Source of the DNA: Cryptomeria japonica
Lineage: Eukaryota > Streptophyta > Pinopsida > Cupressales > Cupressaceae
DNA length: 64,000 bases
NCBI RefSeq assembly: GCF_030272615.1
Contig: NC_081409.1
Coordinates: 613,414,755-613,478,754, forward strand
Direction: 5' to 3'
Translations under genes and position numbers: made by a program
Part shown: piece after piece, positions 34,701 through 45,021 of the stretch
How positions within the stretch are numbered: the stretch's first letter is position 1
How the letters are laid out: every line of letters starts with the position of its first letter
The notes under the pieces: model-generated
Told to the model about the DNA's origin: nothing
The model's database searches: none
Seen by the model: only the letters and a program-made list of their open reading frames with translations

Positions 34701-34923
34701 TGTGATCTCGAAGAACCCGGTCCAACACCAGCGGACCAAACACATCGAGATTCATATGCACTATATCCGAGAGCTCATCCAGGAGCAGGTCATTGATTTG
34801 CAGTATTGTCCTACTGCAGAGCAAGTTGCTGACATATTCACCAAACCTTTCACTGAGAGTAAGTTCCAGCAGTTGCGAGCTCTCTTGGGGGTGTGGGATG
34901 TGTCCTTAGGGGGGGTTAGCTGA
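31795..34923 (+). pseudogene. COP-B pol (protease, integrase, RT, RNase H)
   Basis: Protease shows WILDSGTSYHM (about 31849-31880). Integrase has KLWHERFGHLN, CSGCSMGKH, VHSDVAGP, RTDNGREY and AECKNRTLKEM (where most copia have VERKNRT). RT has HQMDVKSAFLHGDPDEEIYM (about 33700-33760), [15 protein letters not shown] and LYVDDLIITGS (about 33958-33990). RNase H has GYTDSDWAGDLVDRKSTFG and LHCDNQSAIVISKNPVQHQ, and ends ADIFTKPF. Stops at 32698, 32722, 33328 and 33352 stand at likely Gln codons; 33514 (TGA, family Arg), 33931 and 34381 are further stops. The final stop is at about 34921. I see essentially no frameshifts. Confidence 0.95.
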
Positions 34924-35192
34924 CTTCTCCTTCCTCTCTTATGGGGAGGACTTTTTCCTCTTTGAGGTTTTGTCCTTCCTCTTTGAGAGTCTTTTGTACA
35001 TTCATCTCTCTTTTGGGGGGGAGTTTTTTCCCACTAGGTTTTCTCCCTTTCTCCAGTTGTGAGAGATTGCATTGCATAGTTTTTCTTGCATTTGCATATT
35101 GTACATGGGTACCTATCATGGCCTAGTAGCCGGGACCCATCTTGCATTGTTGACTTGAGTCTTCATTCCCCTAAGTTGCACTTAAGGGGGGG
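34924..35192 (+). other. COP-B 3' untranslated region and polypurine tract
   Basis: Non-coding, with several G-runs (34908-34916, 35013-35022) and a final tract ACTTAAGGGGGGG at 35180-35192 that abuts the 3' LTR. Confidence 0.75.
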
Positions 35193-35639
35193 TGTTGGTG
35201 TAAATAAATATTCACTTTGGATATTATTACACTTACTTAAGTTAACTTAGGATAATGCATCTCTTCGTAGTTTGGATTTGAGACACTTAGGGAAGTGTGC
35301 ACTTAGGGATAGAGCTTGTAGGAGAAATTCCACCTTTTGTGGTCTTATTTTGCTATTACACTCCACATTCGGTGGGTCATCCACCTCTTGTGGAATATTA
35401 TATTATTTCTCCTACCTACCCTTAGTATTTCTTACCTACACTTGTTTCTCATTGAGCCACATGTCATATTTGTGTGCTCATACATCCATATGGCCTTGCC
35501 TATATAAGCAGGCCTCTATTCATTGTATTGGTTAATCCAGTTGATCATTTGCATATTGATGAGAATACAGTTTGTTCTTGTCATCTTATTGTCTCTTTTA
35601 TGCTTTTCATTGTGCCCTTGATCTTGGCAAAATCCTATA
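35193..35639 (+). repeat. COP-B 3' LTR (447 bp)
   Basis: Aligned by eye with the 5' LTR it shows about 9 substitutions, mostly transitions, including the terminal CCTACA changed to CCTATA. The TATA box is at 35501-35507. The GATGG duplication follows at 35640-35644. Confidence 0.95.
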
Positions 35640-36201
35640 GATGGCGGTGAAAAGGATTTTTAGATACTTGCAAGGTACATTAGAATATGGCTTGTGGTAC
35701 CCTAAGGATGATAACTTCACTTTATGTGCATATACAGATGTTGATTGGGCTGGAGATGTTGATGACCAGAAAAGTACTTCCGATGGAGCTTCCTTTCTTG
35801 GAAAGATGTTGGTTTCATGGATCAGAAAGAAACGGTCATGTACTTCTCTATCTACTGTTGAAGCTGAGTATGTTGCTACTGCTACTAACTGTACACAAGT
35901 TTTATGGATGAAGCAAATGTTGAAGGATATAAAGGTAGATTGTGATGCACTGGTAGTTATTCACTATGATAACTCTACTGCTATTGATATATCAAAGAAT
36001 ATAGTATTTCATTCTAAGACAAAGCACATGTCTATCAAGTATTACTTTTTGAAGGAGAAAGTGGAAACAAATGAAGTTAGACTGGTTTATGTGAACACTA
36101 AAGAACATATTGTAGATACTTTCACTAAACCTTTATCCAAGGAATCATCTAAGTACCTCAGAGATAGATTGGGAGTTTCTACCCCTCCGGTAGAGACTTG
36201 A
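35640..36201 (+). pseudogene. COP-Y RNase H (pol C-terminus)
   Basis: The frame resumes after the COP-B insertion with MAVKRIFRYLQGTLEYGLWY, then AYTDVDWAGDVDDQKSTSDGA, VEAEYVATATNCTQVLWMKQM, the catalytic YDNSTAIDISKN, and the C-terminal TFTKPLSKESSKYLRDRLG. It ends with PPVET and a stop at 36199-36201, the same ending as COP-A and COP-V. The domain is intact over its whole length, although the polyprotein is dead upstream. Confidence 0.9.
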
Positions 36202-36543
36202 TTGATGCAATTTGGCATCAGTCCAACATGCACTATCTGAGATACTATTCATTATGGCACTAATGTGGGATGCTACTACTCAGGGGGAGTAGTCAGCTTT
36301 GAGATTCAAAGGCTTATGTTTTTTATTTGATATTTTTGTCAGATTTCTGGCATTGATGTCAAAGGGAGAGTGATATTGATGTGAAAAAGTAAAAGTAAAA
36401 GTAAAAGAGGGAGAGATATTGATATTCAAAGTTATATGCAGGAGATTGGTGTCTGTCTTCCACAGGGGGAGACTTGTTTGGCATTTCTTGGTACTTAGAT
36501 GTTTTTCACATCTAGTGTTATCATCAATGCCAAAGGGGGAGAT
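36202..36543 (+). other. COP-Y 3' spacer with polypurine tract
   Basis: Purine-rich phrases at about 36280, 36360, 36467 and 36532 (GCCAAAGGGGGAGAT at 36529-36543, next to the LTR). The short GTAAAA repeat near 36390 is low complexity. No gene is seen. Confidence 0.7.
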
Positions 36544-37764
36544 TCTTGGCCATTCGGTGGAATTGATTATGTGTTGCATTGATGTTTTGTCATTGATGTC
36601 AACACTAGCTGTTTGGATTCTTTACCGACACCCTTTTGGTCCTGGTAAGTTAAGTGGTTTCTGGTTAACTTAGATCTAGTATGATCTAGTAGTTTTTGGT
36701 ATAGTCTGGCGATGGAATTAGCTTGTCCATGATACTTATACTCTAATGTGGTTAGTTGGTTTTGGTCTGGTGATTGGATGCTATCCTACTTGCTTATATA
36801 ATTAGTTTCTGGTTCCGGTGAGGATTTCACTCAAAGAGCTTTTAGTGGAGATCTTTGATGAATTGCATAAGAGGTGTTGGTGCATCTTTTGATGGAGTTT
36901 CAGGATGTTGTTGGTGATCATGTTTGAGACTTGGCGGTTGGAAATCATTGCTTAAGTGTGTGGACCTATACTTGGTCTCGGTTGATCTAGGTTATGGACT
37001 AGCTTTAATGTAACGTGGGGATAGGACCTATTGATGTGTTTCTAGGATGTCTTATGTGTTGATATTATTTGTTTGGTCTAAGGTCGACATGGTTTGTAAT
37101 TATGTAATTGGTTTATTGTTTGGTGGCCAACCTAATTGTTTATGGTCGAGGGTTTGTATATATATATGTAATATCTCATTGAAGACCACCATGGTTAATG
37201 TAAAAGGTCATGGTCAAGGAATGTAATGTGCGAATAATGTAATATGATTCAGGTAAAGGAGTTGGTCGATCATTGGAGATCGAATTGGGTTTATGTAAGA
37301 GAATTTAGTCCTCCAGTATTGAGCTTAACTAGAACTATACCCAGGTATAGGAGATGCTATCTTTTGGAGTTCAACACTTCTCTAGATTGTACTATGGAAT
37401 TATATGTAGTTAGTGAGGCTCTTTTTGTGATGAGTAGTGTGCTCTAGGTTGTTGGCCTTCCTATAAGTGTAGGCCCCCTCATTGTAATTCGCATACTTAT
37501 TGCATAAGTATTATTTGACTATGGGTAGGCTTCCCACCGTGGTTTTTCCCTTTACCGGGTTTTCCATGTACAAACCTTGGTGTTGTGTGGATGACTTTTA
37601 TTTTGTGATTATTGTTTATGCTTAATTGGATTAACTGCTATTCTAGTATTATTGTTTTGGGTTCTGATATGAAAGTTTAATTGTTGAATGTTCTTGTAAT
37701 CTGTGACAACTGATTCACCCCCCCCCCCCCTCAGTTGTCTTCTGGTTATCTAAACTGTCTAACA
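36544..37764 (+). repeat. COP-Y 3' LTR (1221 bp)
   Basis: It begins TCTTGGCC (canonical TGTTGG with a G-to-C change) after the polypurine tract and ends ACTGTCTAACA. Near the end it holds CCCACCGTGGTTTTTCCC ... GGGTTTTCCATG (about 37530-37570) and a run of 14 C before CTCAGTTG, the same module as in the COP-A, W, X and Z LTRs. The partner LTR is outside the window. Confidence 0.8.
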
Positions 37765-38431
37765 GTAATATATATAAGTTGTGTCTAATTTTTCCCAAAT
37801 TCACTATAGACATTGAAAAGAAGATAAGGGAATGTGAAGGTCAGCTAGCAAGCATATCATAGTCATACTCACCACAATCTTCTTTGACTAGCAACTTTGA
37901 ACCCCAAGTTTTGAATATACTAAATAAAATCAAGAGCAAAAATAAGGAAAAGGATAGAATTTTGATTTATGGGTAGAGTGTCTAAGGTGAGAAATCTTAT
38001 TACCACTTGGATATATTCATTGATGAGTAACATGCAGGATGCTAAGGATGCACTAAATAAACATGTCCCAACAGATGATAGGGAGAAAAAATGCATGTCT
38101 ACCTTTTTAGTGGTATGATAACCATTTTAGAGAGCTTAAAGAAGGCATGGGATAATCATTTTCTATCCCTTAGAATAATTTTTGCAGATATCTTCAAATT
38201 TTTGTAAGCAACTGTACATACCCTTGTATATCAATTTTGGTGGTTCATTTATCTTTGGCATTGCTATCAAAGGGGGAAAGAGAGAAGTGAAAAATGGTGC
38301 ACATTCTTAGGGGGAGTCAGTTGAGTGTACAGATTTTCGGATTGATTGTAGTTTTGACATTTTGGAGTACTTGTCATTTTTCACAAGTTGTCATTTTTCA
38401 TAGTGTTGTCATTAATGCCAAAGTGGGAGAT
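37765..38431 (+). pseudogene. COP-X internal 3' part: unrecognised coding remnant
   Basis: Between the COP-Y LTR and the COP-X LTR. About 37800-38210 reads as decayed coding sequence in two phases (pieces such as NFEPQVLNILNKIKSKN and MITILESLKKAWDNHFLS) ending at a TAA near 38203. It does not resemble RNase H or any other copia pol end. After it come purine-rich tracts (AAAGGGGGAAAG near 38268 and a final AAGTGGGAGAT at the LTR). It could be an extra ORF of a non-autonomous copia relative; I cannot name a family. Confidence 0.45.
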
Positions 38432-39553
38432 TGTTGGCAAGAGACATTGTTTCAATGAAGATTGATGTGTGATAGTTTCTTAGGGGTTGTCATTGGTGGC
38501 AACTCCGTTGTACATAGAATTGGTTTGCCGAAAGTCATTTTGTTCATAAGGCATAAGTCTGGAAGGTGGAACACAGTTATCGGTAGAGCATGAGATCATG
38601 GTACATATTTTGATTTTGGTGATGTATTTTGGGTTACGATGATGAAGGAAGTTGATTCAAAGTTCGAGAAAAATTACTTCATGATTCTGATATCCGGTGT
38701 TGAATTGTGTGCTAGTTAAGAGCTCCGGTATTTGGTATTTCAGTTAGGGAAGAGTTATTTTGGAGTAACATGTGTTGCGTATCTGTTGGGATGATTCTGG
38801 GAATCAATTTTGTATTTGAGGTGATTGGACAGACTTATGGGAAGAATTTTATCATCCTGTTTTGGTTCGCATTTGGATTTGTGATCGAATTGAGCTGACT
38901 TGGTGGAACATGTTTCATGTTGCGTGTTATGTGGTTTCTAGAAGCCGACTTAGTAAATGATTCTTTTTTATGATGCATTGATAAAACATTGACTTAGTTT
39001 ATCATTTTGGTGTGTGTGATGAGTGAAGGAAGTTTGTGTGAGTGAGTTTGTAAGTTTGGTGAAGATTTTGTTGCTTTGGTATGTGATAGAGAAGTGTTAC
39101 ATAGTAGAATATCAGAACAATTGCAAAAGACATTATGAGCCTAATCGGAAACGTATTTTGGCATAGTTAGATGCTATTCTTTAGTTCATTTATCATTTTA
39201 ATTATTTTGTAATAGCCTGCAAGGCAGTGAGCCTTCCTCCAGGTTGTAGCCCTTTTGTAATTGAGTAGTGAGCTCTAGGCAATGAGCTTGAATGCAAGTG
39301 CATTCCTCTTTTGTAATATTGTTCTACTACTAGCCATAGTATAATAATATTGTAGGTACTCAATCCCACCGTGGTTTTTACCTTTTTCGGGTTTCCACGT
39401 AAGAATTTTGGTGTTATGGTTGTGTGGTTATTTGTTTTGTGTTTCTACATTATAGTTTCTATCTTTTGCATATGTTGGTTAAATAATCAATTTAATAAAT
39501 TAGTAAAATGTATAATACTGATTCACCCCCCTCTCAGTGTTTATTGATTCCAA
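38432..39553 (+). repeat. COP-X 3' LTR (about 1.12 kb)
   Basis: It starts TGTTGGCAAG after a polypurine tract. It contains CCCACCGTGGTTTTTACC ... GGGTTTCCACGT (about 39366-39402) and ACTGATTCACCCCCCTCTCAG (39519-39538), and ends near CCAAC. Directly after it a second, shorter copy of the same end-module follows (39560-39715), which must belong to a different LTR. That is why I place a junction at about 39553. Confidence 0.65.
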
Positions 39554-39745
39554 CTGTTCCCACCATGGCTTTTCCCTTGACCAGGTTTTCCACATCAAAA
39601 ATCCATGTGTTATGTGTGTTGTTTATGTGGTATTTATCTTTTCTATTGTTATTCTTAATCAGATCTAAAGTTGACATTAATTGGTTTAAGTATGGTGAAA
39701 ACTGATTCACCCCCCCTGAGTTTTCCTACATTTTTGCTACCAATA
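39554..39745 (+). repeat. COP-Z 5' LTR, last ~190 bp
   Basis: CCCACCATGGCTTTTCCC ... GGTTTTCCACAT, then CTGATTCACCCCCCC and a terminal CCAATA, followed by a primer-binding site. The first part of this LTR is missing here and should lie left of COP-X. Confidence 0.65.
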
Positions 39746-39747
39746 AT

Positions 39748-39759
39748 TGGTATGAGAGC
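39748..39759 (+). other. COP-Z primer-binding site
   Basis: TGGTATGAGAGC, one mismatch from the initiator tRNA-Met complement, two bases after the LTR end. Confidence 0.8.
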
Positions 39760-39782
39760 TTGACCACTTTGAGAGATTCGAG

Positions 39783-42700
39783 ATGGAAGCTATTGTTTTC
39801 AAGAAGGAGAGTCAGAGATTTGATGGAACTAATTTCTCTATATGGAAGAACTAGATGGAAGTTCACTTGAATTGCCTTGGAGAATATTATTGGAAGATCA
39901 CAAAGAATGCATACATTATTCCTCTAAATAGTCTTGTTACTACAACTGAGATCAAAGATGTTGAACATAACATAAGAGCTAAAGAAGCATTGCTGAGTGC
40001 CCTGAGTGATTCTAAGATGACTTATGTGATGGGATTGTAGACTACTCATGAGATTTGGAAGAAGCTAGAAACCTTGTATGAAGGAGACAAACATGTGAAT
40101 TTTGCTAAATTGCAGAGCTTGAAAGGAAAGTATGAGTTACTGAGAATGGGAGAAGATGAGAATATTTCATCCTTTATGGGTAAAGTGAATGATCTTGTGT
40201 CGAACATCAGATGTTCTTGTGGAGTCCTTGAAGAAGATGAGATTGTAGCTAAAGTGTTGAGATATTTTCCCCCTGCTTATAAACACAAAGTTGTTGCTAT
40301 TGATGAGATCCAAATTGTGACAACTGTGACAAGAGATATGCTGGTTGGTAAGCTTGCTGATTTTAGATTGAGAGAACTTGGTGAATCACATGGAAAACTG
40401 AGGCTACATTTAAAGATACTTTATCTAGGAGAAAGTTCAACTAGGGTGTCCAAATATGAATGGGAAATGAGAGAGATGGAAGAACAAGAAAGAGAATTGG
40501 AAGAGCTTGAAGAACTTATGCTAGAAGATTGCCTAAGGGAGCCGGTAAGTATGAAGGGAAGTTGCCTTTGAAATGTTTTTCATGCAATAAGATTGGTCAT
40601 TTTTCTTCTAGGTGTCCTAAAAGAGCAGAAAGAGTGTCAAAATATGATATGTCTTACAAGCCTAATGGAAAGTATAGATATCAGAAGAAGTGTTATTATG
40701 TTGCTGATGAAGGTGTGACAAATGATGAGTCTAAGAAAGGGAATTTGGAAGATGAATTTGTATTCATTGTTATCAATAAAGATGATTCGGTATTTGTTGA
40801 TTCTACAAGTTATATTGTTGAAGAGAAAGCTTGGGCTACTAAAATTGATGAGAAAGATGAATGGGTTATTGACAGTGGTTGTTCACATCACATGACAAGT
40901 GATAAAGATAAATTTGTGAATATGAAGAAGTATGATGGTGGTGTAGTGATATTTGGAGACAACAAAGCTTGTGTAATCTGCGCTAGAGGTTCTATTTCTC
41001 TTGATGTTTTATAAGTTGAAGGTTTGAAGCATAATCTATTGAGTGTTGGATAGATGGTTGATAAGAGATATTATTTGCAATTCAAGAATGGGAAATGTAA
41101 TATCTTGAGTAGCTCTGGTATAGAAATTGCATTAGGAACTAAAACTAAAGATAATATCTTTCATTTGAATATTGGTGAGAAAAGTTGCTTGATTGCTAAG
41201 ATTGATGAGAGTTGGTTGTGGCATAGAAGGATGTGTCATGTTAACTTTGATTGCATGATTAAGATTATTTCTACTCAAGCTATTAGAGATCTACCTAAGA
41301 TAGTAAATCCTACTAATATGGTGTATAAAGAATGTCAATTGGGAAAGCAAACAATAATTTAATTCAAGAGAAAGTTGTATTCATGTAATGGGTTATTAGA
41401 TCTTGTGCATATTGATTTATGTGGACTGTCTAGGGTGAGAAGCTTGCAGGGAGACAAATACTTTATGTTGTTGATTGATTACTATTCTGGGATGATGTGG
41501 GTCACTTTTCTAAGGGAGAAATATAAAGCAATAGAGAAATTCAAAATATTCAAAGCTAGAGTGGAGACAGAGACAAGATCAAAGATGAAGTGTATAAGGT
41601 CTGACAGAGGAGGAGAATTCACCTCCGGTGAGTTCAATTCCTTTTATGAAGAGCATGGAATCAGGAGACAGTTATCTGTTGACAAACCCCTCAAAGGAAT
41701 GAAGTTGTTGAAAGGAAGAACAAAACTGCTTTGGATGTTGTTAGAACTATGATGATTGAAGGAAATGTTCCACATATCTATTGGAGAGAATTTTTTAGCA
41801 TTTTTGCATACACATTCAACCGAGTTCATATAAAAGGTGATTCTGATAAGACTCCTTATGATCTATGGTTTGGTCATGTTCCTATAGTTAGATAGTTCAG
41901 AATCTTTGGAAGCAAATTTAATATCAAAAGAGATGAAGATATAGGAAAATTTGATACAAGATGTGATGAAGGAATCTTTTTGGGATATTCTGCTAAGTGT
42001 AAAGCCTACCGGTGTTACAAAAAAAGATTGAGAAATATAGTGGAAAGTGCGACTGTGAAGGTTGATGAGAATAATGAGAAACAAATCAGAGCATGTGGAT
42101 ATGAATCTAATGATCAGGATGCTACTTCAATTCAAGTGCAAACTCCGAGTATGAAGCAGAGTGATTCGGAAGAGACAATAAATCTAGATGTTGCTAGCGG
42201 TGAAGAAGTTCAAGAGACTGAAAATCAGAACAATTAGAAGACCCCTAAGTATGTAAGATTAAATCATTCAGAGAATCAGATTATTGGTGATAAAAATAGA
42301 GGTGTGATGACTAGGAGAAGAATTGCTACTAAAGAGACATGTTTGATTTCCAAAATTGATCCTAAAGATGTTGTTGAAGCTTGAAAAGATGAAAATTGGA
42401 TAAAAGCTATGGAAGAAGAGTTAGATCAGATTAAGAAGAACAAAACATGGGAACTTGTTTTGATACCTAAGGACAGGAATAGAATTGGTACTAAATGGGT
42501 GTTTCAGAATAAGCTAAATGAAGATAGAGAAGTTGTTAGAAACAAAGCAAGGATGGTATGTAAGAGATATTCACAAATGGAAGGTATTGATTTTGAGGAG
42601 ACTTTTGCGCTGGTAGCTATAATTGAAGTTGTTAGACTTATTATTGCATATGCTGCTCATAAGAAATTCAAGGTATATTAGATGGATGTGAATTCAACCT

Positions 42701-43890
42701 TTTTGAATGGTGAATTAGAAGAGCTACATTAAGAAACTAGATGGATTTTCATTGACAGATGAAGACAACATGGTATGTAAATTGAAGAAAGTATTGTATG
42801 GACTTTAAAAAGCCCCTAGAGCTTGGTACATCAGATTGGATAGGTATTTGATGAAGTTGGGATTCTGTAAAGGTACTGCTGATAGTAATTTGTACTTCAA
42901 AATTGATAATGATAATATTTTGATTGTTGAAGTCTTTGTTGATGACATTATTTTTGGAGGAGATGATGATTTGAGTAATAAATTTGCTGATGATATGCAA
43001 AAAGAATTTGAGATGGGTATGATAGGTGAGATGAAATTATTTCTAGGATTGCCAAGTACAAAGATTGACAAAGACATTTTCATATCTCAATCTAAGTATG
43101 TGAAGGAATTACTAAAGCAGTTTGGGTTAGATGATTCCAAACTTGTTGGAACTCCTATGGTGACTGGATGCAAGATGACAAAAGATGATGAATCTCTGAA
43201 GGCTAACCAGACTCTATATAGATCTATGATTGGTGGACTACTATATTTGACTCAGACTAGACTTGGTATTATGAATGTTGTACGTCTTGTTGCAATATTT
43301 TAGGCTGATCGTAAGAAAAGACGTGTTACTATTGTGAAGAGAATATTCAAATATTTAAAGGGAATAGTTGATTATGGTTTGTGGTATCTGAAGAATGATG
43401 ATTTCAATTTAAATGCTTATATTGATGCTAATTGGGTAGGTAATGTTGATGACTGGAAGAGCACTATCGGTGGAGCAATCCTTTTGGGAAAGATGTTGAC
43501 TTCTTGGGCAAGCAAGAAGCAAGATGCTATTCCTTTATCTATTGTAGAAGCTGAATACATTATTGCTGCTAGCAACTGTACTCGGGTACTTTGGATGAAA
43601 TAGATGTTTAAGGATATTGGAGTTGTATATAATGATCCTACTGTTATATACTGTGACAATTATAGTGCTATCAATATTTCTAAGAATCTGATCTGTTGCA
43701 TTCTAAGACAAAACACATATCAATCAAGTTTCACTTCTTGAGAGAGAAGGTGAATGAGAAGGAAGTCAGATTGAAGTATGTACCTACAAAGGAATAGATT
43801 GTATATATATTTACTAAGCCTTTGCCTACAGAAAAATTTGTATATCCGAGAGAGAAGTTAGGGGTAATTTCCCCTTCTTCTATGAACTAG
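39783..43890 (+). pseudogene. COP-Z gag-pol, heavily degenerate
   Basis: It starts at ATG 39783 (MEAIVFKKESQRFDGTNFS). Gag runs to about 40600; the knuckle CFSCNKIGHFSSRC is intact. Protease [18 protein letters not shown] is at about 40860. Integrase shows SWLWHRRMCHVNFDC, HIDLCGL, RSDRGGEF and a VERKNK-like end after a frameshift near 41670. RT has a partly destroyed first half (stop before MDVNSTFLNG near 42679) and FVDDIIFGG at about 42940. RNase H follows at about 43334-43700. The frame ends SPSSMN at 43888-43890. Stops at 39850, 40037, 41051, 42236, 42679, 43601 and 43795 are TAG where the relatives have Gln. There are also several frameshifts, so this is the most decayed of the copia elements. 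Confidence 0.9.
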
Positions 43891-44240
43891 ATGCATTGTG
43901 TTGCATCGATCTGGTGGACTTCATAGTCTTATTTTGTTATTTGGATTGATGAGTGGATATTGCTACTCCAGGGGAGTAGTTAGTTTGTGGTTCAATTGTT
44001 CATATTTGTGAGTTTGTTCTAAAGGGGAGAGATTATCTGAGTGATAGAGAATAATGATTTGTATGTGTCTTTGGCATTGCTATCAAAGGGGGAGAGATGC
44101 ATGTGAAAAATTCTCTTATCTATCTGAGATAGAGAGCTATGTGTGTATGATCTTAGGGTTAGATTGTTGGATTTGATTTCTTTCTTTGCATTGATTGTTT
44201 TTCATATTCATATGTTGCCATCAATGCCAAAGGAAGAGAT
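43891..44240 (+). other. COP-Z 3' spacer
   Basis: Non-coding, with AAAGGGGGAGAG near 44084 and the degraded tract GCCAAAGGAAGAGAT just before the LTR. No gene is seen. Confidence 0.6.
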
Positions 44241-45021
44241 TATTGGCTATTAGAGTTGTTGGAATGTGTTGTTGTCATTGATGTCAACATATTAATCTAT
44301 TGTAGAGAATTGGGCTGTTGTAGAGAGTTGAGCTGGATTGTAGATTTACTAATGCAGATTAATGGGTTTTGAGATACTTATCTCTAGTTGATTCAGCATG
44401 AGTTTTAGTGTTTCAAAAGGTGATTTGGTCAATTTTTGTGATCTGGTATGATGATTGGTTTTTCTATTGGTTTTGTATTGTAGAATTGTGATTTCTAGAT
44501 TGTATTGCTCGAGAATTGATTCCTTATGTTGTGTGGATTTTGAAGAATATTTGGGACATTCATGTGTGTCCTCATTTTTGTGTGGTTCATGATTTGGAAC
44601 TTCACAAGCATATCTTTTAGTTTGTTGTTGGCGTTCTTGAGCTTCGATGATGAAATGATGATGATTCTTATTATCCGAGTTGTTGTGGTTATTGCGGTGG
44701 AATTCACACTAGTTTTTAATATTCTCTAATCACGTTCTATGCATTTTGGTGGTCTGTGTTGATTGTGGTGCACGTTATTGAAGATTTTATTGGTCTGGTG
44801 GTATTCTTCGTGTTATGCGACATATTCGGTGGTTTAGCATGTTGTGGATGATCTTGACAAATTATTTGGTGGTGCTGTGTGTTCAAGGATTTGATTTGGG
44901 TCCATGCTATGTCCTTGCCAACATTGTATTGCTTCGCATATGAATTTTTTGTATCATTTGATGTAATTTTATAATTAGGTCTTATGTGTTGAGCCGACCG
45001 TAAGGTTAAGATTGATGATTT
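44241..45021 (+). repeat. COP-Z 3' LTR, first segment
   Basis: It begins TATTGG (canonical TGTTGG) after the degraded polypurine tract. It is interrupted at 45021 by COP-W; its continuation is 52294-52516 and then, after COP-V, 57642-57657, where the phrase GTAAGGTAGTGAGCCT is also seen in the COP-X LTR (GCAAGGCAGTGAGCCT, about 39212). Confidence 0.65.

Larger units (their letters stand above)
28900..35639 (+). mobile_element. COP-B: youngest copia insertion
   Basis: Two 447-bp LTRs (28900-29346 and 35193-35639) differ at about 9 positions by my count. Target duplication GATGG (28895-28899, 35640-35644) is exact. A perfect primer-binding site, a 1.5-kb leader, gag, pol and a polypurine tract (ACTTAAGGGGGGG, 35180-35192) are present. 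Its gag (UBN2-like) and pol differ clearly from those of COP-A/V/W/Y/Z, so it belongs to another copia lineage. Despite young LTRs the coding region already carries at least seven in-frame stops. Confidence 0.95.
26573..37764 (+). mobile_element. COP-Y: Ty1/copia element, 3' part, containing COP-B
   Basis: Pol is picked up in the region between protease and integrase at 26573, continues to 28899, is interrupted by COP-B, resumes at 35640 (35640-35644 is the duplicated target) and ends at 36201. A 3' spacer and a complete 3' LTR (36544-37764) follow. The 5' LTR, gag and protease should lie to the left, beyond the COP-V' insertion. Base 37765 onward (GTAAT) belongs to COP-X, making GTAAT the predicted target duplication. 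Confidence 0.8.

Noticed and set aside
37765-38431. COP-X remnant as an env-like gene
   Set aside because: I see no signal peptide, transmembrane segment or other envelope feature in it.
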